NCBI GenBank assembly: GCA_019358985.1
Contig: JAHHIJ010000022.1
Span: 1 to 64,000 of the forward strand
DNA: 64,000 nt
From: Tolypothrix brevis GSE-NOS-MK-07-07A
Lineage (GTDB): Bacteria; Cyanobacteriota; Cyanobacteriia; Cyanobacteriales; Nostocaceae
Direction: 5' to 3'
Position numbers and translations under genes: made by a program. Positions 58,861 through 64,000 of this stretch are shown here, piece after piece (the first letter of the stretch is position 1; the number at the start of each line of letters is the position of its first letter). The notes below the pieces were generated by a model. The model did not search any database, was not told the DNA's origin, and saw nothing but the letters and a program-made list of their open reading frames with translations.

Positions 58861-61824
58861 ATGGCAAGCCTGAGTGTGCTTCTCGATTGTGTCAGCAGTT
58901 TTGAAAGAGACTTCAAAAGTCAGTATCATAAAATTCAATCGTATCTTGAACCAAGCGAAAGGAAAAGTTTAAATAAACAAGTTGAGTTGGATAAAGTTAA
59001 AAAAATTGAATTGATTGGAGAATTAAGAAACGGAATTATCCCTGAAATCAATGATTTTGATCCTTTGATAGAAAATATCAGTGATATTGAAGAAACTGTT
59101 GAAAAAATAATTGAAGAAACTGTTGAAAAAATAAAGAAAGTTGAACAATTTATTTCTCAAGGTAAACAAAAAGATTTGGTACGTGAAATTGGGACATTAC
59201 TAAAATCGGATATCGAATCAGTTGAGACATTAAGTAATACGATTGACTTCAGCAATAATGAACAGATCATTAGTGAGTTGCATGATTTACGCAATAAAGG
59301 TGAAAGAATCTGGAGATTAACACTTCTCATAACTCCTGCTGACGAAAAAGAATTTCAGGCTGCTATCATGTGGGCAGCTGAACAGGGACAAGAAATAGAG
59401 TTAGATAAACTACAGAAATTAAAGGGAAATTTACCCTATAATTCCTCCCAAATTCAGCAGTTACTTAAGTATTCCCAGAAGAGAATTGAAGAAAGACTTT
59501 GGCAGAAGGAGGGAAAATACCGAGTTTTATGCTCTAAAAATGAGCTAGAACGTTTTGAAAATGTCCGAATTGTTAAGAGCTATCCAGCATTCACAATTAT
59601 TTCAGCTTCGATGCTGGCAATTAATAATATCAAGCCGTTCTTTCCTGTAGAGCGGTTGAAGTTTTATGAAAGACCTAACCCTAGCCCTGGATATTCCAAT
59701 ATGAGAGATCAAGTAGTGCGGTTTAAGAATCCAGTTCTTGAAAGCTGGAAGCAAAAAATAGAAGAGATAGGTGCAAAAATTTTACAGCCTTTGAGCCGAC
59801 TAGAAATTGTCGTGTCTGTTTCTAGTGAAGATATTATTAACCAGCTTAGGAGCTTTGAGGAAGTTTCTCAAGTCACACCCTATGTCCCTAAAATTCGTGT
59901 TCAACCCCAATATCTTCAAAATCTAGGTCAATCAGCGACGAAAGAGGCGATCGCAACAGCTAGATTAAAAGCAGCCGAAAACCCTCCCAGTTCTCAAAAT
60001 CGAGGCATTCCTCTTCCAGGTATTCTAATTGCCAATTTCTTTACTCAAGAAGATCGCGATCTTGCTGCTCAAGATTTAGAGTCTCAAGGAATTCGCGTTG
60101 CCGATCAACCTAGAACAACTAAGCTGGTACTCGATCTTAGTTCAGACAATAATGCAATAGATTCCCTGAAAATCATTGCTAATCAAATAGGATTAAAATC
60201 CTTGGAAGAAAAAGTCATCCCCAAATTGTTCAACGAAGAAGCTCGTCATATAATTGGGAAAGGTGTTATACCCTCTAATCCTATGCCAACGCTTGGTTTG
60301 ACTGGAAAAGGAGAAATCATTGCTATTGCCGATACAGGATTAGATACAGGAGAATCTGAAACACTTCATCTTGACTTTCGTGATAGAGTTAGGTGGATTA
60401 ACAGTTACCCAATACAATCATCTCTAAATTCCTATATTCTCAATCCTGGATCTGACGACGGAGCATCTGATACATATTCAGGACACGGAACTCACGTAGC
60501 TGGGACTGCATTGGGAAACGGAGAGCAAGCAAAAAAGTTAGGGATTTCTTCTATTCCTGCTGGTATGGCTACAGACGCTCAATTGATTTTCCAAGCAATT
60601 GAGCAAACACCTAAGTGGAATCTTCAAGGTCAACTGTTATGGCTGAATTCCTATCATCAAAATCCCCCTAAGTCGGGGCTGTTCGGTATTCCCGACGACC
60701 TAAAACAACTATTTGAGGACGCTTATGAGAAAGGTGCAAGAATCCATTCAAATTCATGGGGTGGGGGCGAACCAGGAGGCTATGATGATAGATGTAACGA
60801 TCTGGATCTATTTGTTTGGGAACACAAAAATTTTTTGGTGCTAGTAGCTGCTGGAAATGATGGCAAACATCGTTCTTCAGGTACACCAGCAATTGAACAA
60901 GGAAGTGTGAGTTCTCCAGGAACAGCTAAAAATTGTTTGACTGTGGGAGCATCTGAGAATAATCGTAATGGACAATTTTCTGATGCTTATGGCAATTGGT
61001 GGCCAAACGACTTTCCTCATCTTCCCTTCAAGTCTGACGGCATGGTTGATTCTGTAGATGATATTGCGGCTTTTAGTAGTCGTGGTCCGTGTCAAAATGG
61101 TCGCCGACACCCTGATGTAATTGCTCCTGGTACATTTATCCTCTCGACTCGATCCTCCCAGATTGCCAGCAATAATTTTGCTTGGGGAGCTTATCCTTCT
61201 GCTAAAGAGCATTACATGTACATGGGAGGAACCTCAATGGCAACTCCTATGGTCGCTGGATGTGCGGCATTAGTGAGGCAATATCTGCGAGAGAAACATC
61301 AGCCGTCTATTATTGATCCAAGCGCTGCTCTAATCAAAGCTGCACTAATTCATTCTGCAACTTATATTGACTACCGCTTTGCCCATCCATCGTCTAACCC
61401 TTGGGCTGATAATGAGCAAGGGTGGGGAAGAATTAAGCTGCAACAAGTTTTAAATCCAGCAGAACCGACGCAAGTACTCTTTATTGATGAAGCAAATGGT
61501 CTGAAAACAGGCGAGAAAGCTGAGTATAGGCTACAAATTTCTGATAGTAAAGTTCCCTTAAAAGTAACTCTTGTTTACACTGACTATCCAGGAGAAGATT
61601 TAATTAATAATCTAAACTTAATTCTCTACCGTCCTAACAGCACATATATCCTTGGTAATGATTTTGAAGGTGAGGGCATACCAGACACAGTTAATAACGT
61701 AGAAGGGATTATCGTTGAAACTCCTGAAATTGGTGAGTGGAGAATTGAGGTTATTGCTGAGGTTCAACAGGAGCAGCAAGATTATGCTTTGGTGATCTCT
61801 GCTGGAGGATTGGTGAGAATCTAA
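58861..61824 (+). CDS. KP-43-like subtilase (S8) with large N-terminal region
   Basis: 987 residues. Catalytic triad D491 (IADTGLD), H542 (SGHGTHVAG) and S792 (GGTSMATPMVAG), oxyanion N666 (AAGNDG). The C-terminal ~110 residues form the jelly-roll domain of KP-43-type subtilases (LKVTLVYTDYPGED, NNVEGIIVETPEIGEW). The ~460 residues before the protease are unusual: coiled coil with a duplicated EETVEKI unit (~80-97). No signal peptide seen, so it is probably cytoplasmic. It follows the response regulator by 149 bp. Confidence 0.9.
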   Translation: MASLSVLLDCVSSFERDFKSQYHKIQSYLEPSERKSLNKQVELDKVKKIELIGELRNGIIPEINDFDPLIENISDIEETVEKIIEETVEKIKKVEQFISQGKQKDLVREIGTLLKSDIESVETLSNTIDFSNNEQIISELHDLRNKGERIWRLTLLITPADEKEFQAAIMWAAEQGQEIELDKLQKLKGNLPYNSSQIQQLLKYSQKRIEERLWQKEGKYRVLCSKNELERFENVRIVKSYPAFTIISASMLAINNIKPFFPVERLKFYERPNPSPGYSNMRDQVVRFKNPVLESWKQKIEEIGAKILQPLSRLEIVVSVSSEDIINQLRSFEEVSQVTPYVPKIRVQPQYLQNLGQSATKEAIATARLKAAENPPSSQNRGIPLPGILIANFFTQEDRDLAAQDLESQGIRVADQPRTTKLVLDLSSDNNAIDSLKIIANQIGLKSLEEKVIPKLFNEEARHIIGKGVIPSNPMPTLGLTGKGEIIAIADTGLDTGESETLHLDFRDRVRWINSYPIQSSLNSYILNPGSDDGASDTYSGHGTHVAGTALGNGEQAKKLGISSIPAGMATDAQLIFQAIEQTPKWNLQGQLLWLNSYHQNPPKSGLFGIPDDLKQLFEDAYEKGARIHSNSWGGGEPGGYDDRCNDLDLFVWEHKNFLVLVAAGNDGKHRSSGTPAIEQGSVSSPGTAKNCLTVGASENNRNGQFSDAYGNWWPNDFPHLPFKSDGMVDSVDDIAAFSSRGPCQNGRRHPDVIAPGTFILSTRSSQIASNNFAWGAYPSAKEHYMYMGGTSMATPMVAGCAALVRQYLREKHQPSIIDPSAALIKAALIHSATYIDYRFAHPSSNPWADNEQGWGRIKLQQVLNPAEPTQVLFIDEANGLKTGEKAEYRLQISDSKVPLKVTLVYTDYPGEDLINNLNLILYRPNSTYILGNDFEGEGIPDTVNNVEGIIVETPEIGEWRIEVIAEVQQEQQDYALVISAGGLVRI

Positions 61825-62144
61825 TGTAAATTTGAACGGTTCCAGTTGCGTCAACTTTTTTAGCGTTCGCAGGAGCAGGGAAAAACTTTTTGGTTTACGG
61901 TGTATAGCTAAATGCATATATTTATCCAAAAATCAACCATCAATGTGTCACTTTAAGGTGCGTTCGCCCTGGTCTCTACCCTCGTACTTCAGGCTTAACT
62001 GAAGGGTATTGCGATATTTTTATAGAGTGGTAATCATACACTATTCAAATTAATAATGTATAATTACCACCCTATGATGCTGCTATCTATCTGTTTGGGA
62101 TTGACTGTAAATTACCAGTCGAATCAGAAATTCGGGTGAATTTC
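61825..62144. other. Intergenic, hairpins before psaC end
   Basis: CTTCAG-GCTTAA-CTGAAG at 61987-62004 and a long imperfect inverted repeat at 62027-62070 (19-bp arms, 17 matching; GTGGTAATCATACACTATT and its partner). The latter is a candidate terminator structure for psaC, or a repeat element. No gene seen. Confidence 0.55.
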
Positions 62145-62775
<631 letters not shown>

Positions 62776-63993
62776 TCAAGAAGCATTTTGCAACTCAGCC
62801 GTGCGTACAGAGAATAGCTGTGTCTGGTTTCCGCGTAGCACTTTTACCTGCAACGTTTGACCGAGACTACTATTTTCGACAACATTTTGCAACTCTTCGG
62901 CTGTCGCGATCGCTTCTCCATCAATTTGCACAATCACATCACCTAGACGCATCCCCGCAGCAGCAGCGGGAGAATTGGGTAAAACTCGCATCACCAAAAC
63001 ACCATTAACTTCGGCTACTTGCAGTGGTGAATTGGGGTCATCATTGTTTTGTTTGGCAGCATCAGCAGTTAAAGTTAGCATTTGCACACCTAAATAGGGG
63101 TGAGCAACTTTTCCACCACGTTCAAGTTGATAAGCGATCGATGAAGCTTTATCTATGGGAATCGCAAACCCAATACCCATAGCGTCAGCACGAATTGCTG
63201 TATTGATTCCAATCACCTCACCTCGGTCATTTAACAGTGGTCCCCCAGAGTTCCCAGGGTTAATTGCTGCATCGGTTTGAATAAACTCCAAGCGTTTGTC
63301 AGGAATTCCGACTTGAGCGCTAGAACGTCTCAGAGTGCTGACGATTCCTAAAGTCACGGTATTATCAAATCCTAAAGGATTACCGACAGCGATCGCCCAG
63401 TCTCCCACTTGTACATTAGCTGAAGAACCCAAGGGCGCAGTTGGTAAATCTCCACCAGCATTAATTTTGACCACTGCTAAATCTGTCACTTCGTCAACAC
63501 CTTGCACTTTACCTTCAAAGCTGCGTCCATCTTTGAGCCTAACTGTTACTTTATCAGCTTTATCGACTACGTGAGCATTAGTGAGAACCAAGCCACTTTT
63601 GTCAATAATGAAACCAGAGCCTAAACCGCGTAATTGTTCCGAAGGCATCCTTTGGGGTAAACTGTCACCAAAAAACCTGCGAAAAAACGGATCGTCATAC
63701 ATCGGATCTACCCGACGAGTAATTGTGCGCTCAATATCAATTCTGACAACTGCCGATCCCACACGATTCACCGCAGCTGTGACAAAACTACTACTAGCGA
63801 CAGCAGCACTCGCCGGTGATTGTTTTTGAGCAATTAATTGTGATGAAGAATCTGAACTTACAGCATTTGGTGCAGGTTCCGCTTGGGAAGGTAACACTTG
63901 TAAGCTACTAACTGTTAGCAAAACTCCTAGAAATATCGCTAACATATGGGTACTAAGTTGCCGTATAGACCGGGGTATTTGGGAAAGTCGCAT
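62776..63993 (-). CDS. HtrA/Deg-family periplasmic serine protease
   Basis: 405 residues from ATG 63993 (GTG 63999 also possible; the gene may begin nearer the window edge). N-terminal signal or anchor (MLAIFLGVLLTVSSLQVL). Trypsin-like triad H141 (TNAHVVD), D171 (DLAVVKI) and S249 (GNSGGP), then one PDZ domain (PYLGVQMLTL, LGDVIVQIDGEAI). Quality control of envelope or thylakoid-lumen proteins. It resembles cyanobacterial HhoA, HhoB or HtrA; which one cannot be told from sequence alone. Confidence 0.93.
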   Translation of the reverse strand: MRLSQIPRSIRQLSTHMLAIFLGVLLTVSSLQVLPSQAEPAPNAVSSDSSSQLIAQKQSPASAAVASSSFVTAAVNRVGSAVVRIDIERTITRRVDPMYDDPFFRRFFGDSLPQRMPSEQLRGLGSGFIIDKSGLVLTNAHVVDKADKVTVRLKDGRSFEGKVQGVDEVTDLAVVKINAGGDLPTAPLGSSANVQVGDWAIAVGNPLGFDNTVTLGIVSTLRRSSAQVGIPDKRLEFIQTDAAINPGNSGGPLLNDRGEVIGINTAIRADAMGIGFAIPIDKASSIAYQLERGGKVAHPYLGVQMLTLTADAAKQNNDDPNSPLQVAEVNGVLVMRVLPNSPAAAAGMRLGDVIVQIDGEAIATAEELQNVVENSSLGQTLQVKVLRGNQTQLFSVRTAELQNAS

Positions 63994-64000
63994 AACCACA

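Overview
The window comes from a cyanobacterium, probably a filamentous Nostoc-like genus. The right end carries psaC (photosystem I), glmS and an HtrA-type protease. The HIP1 octamer GCGATCGC recurs throughout, and the gene families are typically cyanobacterial. About 53.5 kb of the 64 kb is a prophage, or a prophage-derived element, of lambda-like long-tailed type. No integrase lies in the window, so the left boundary is outside it. The right boundary is probably a 3' fragment of a tRNA-Val(UAC) gene at about 53.54-53.59 kb, next to glmS.

Layout. 1-3 kb: a coiled-coil protein and an IS605-type element (tnpA and tnpB divergent) that seems to have split a phage gene. 3-4.5 kb: portal. 4.5-6.4 kb: virion proteins. 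6.5-10.9 kb: a DNA-metabolism operon (DnaQ-like exonuclease, RecT-like annealing protein, ASCH/SWIM protein) led by a small HTH regulator, with matching 21-bp palindromes on both sides of the regulator gene. 11-18.4 kb: head genes (P22-like coat, scaffold, connector-like proteins, large terminase) and a zincin-like protein. 18.5-20.2 kb: an IR-bounded IS982-family element with an extra gene. 20.2-22 kb: ASCH proteins, an Arg/Gly-rich protein and a GNAT protein. 22-26.2 kb: a seven-gene overlapping operon that starts with a sigma-factor/IS1-type zinc-ribbon fusion and includes ParB-like and PAPS-reductase-like proteins (an IbrB/IbrA-like pair). 26.2-28 kb: connector-like genes with an embedded nblA. 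28-35 kb: accessory genes of unknown function ending in a membrane-anchored P-loop ATPase and two HNH-like proteins. 35-37 kb: a TM/coiled-coil protein, an FHA protein, a small holin-like protein and a lysin candidate. 37-53.4 kb: tail genes (gpJ-, gpI-, gpM-, gpL- and gpK-like, tail tube, gpG/gpGT-like chaperone with a probable -1 frameshift, and a 2127-residue tape measure protein with four peptidoglycan-related domains).

Host region. After the tRNA fragment come glmS, a GAF-domain histidine kinase overlapping a response regulator, a KP-43-like subtilase, psaC and an HtrA/Deg protease.

Main points of interest. (1) The sigma/zinc-ribbon fusion at the head of the IbrB/IbrA-like operon. (2) A prophage-borne nblA, which could let the phage drive phycobilisome breakdown. 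(3) The multi-enzyme tape measure protein. (4) A family of pyrimidine-rich leaders directly 5' of at least seven structural-region genes. (5) The membrane ATPase/HNH module of unknown function. All assignments rest on reading the sequence and on remembered family motifs; no database search was run.
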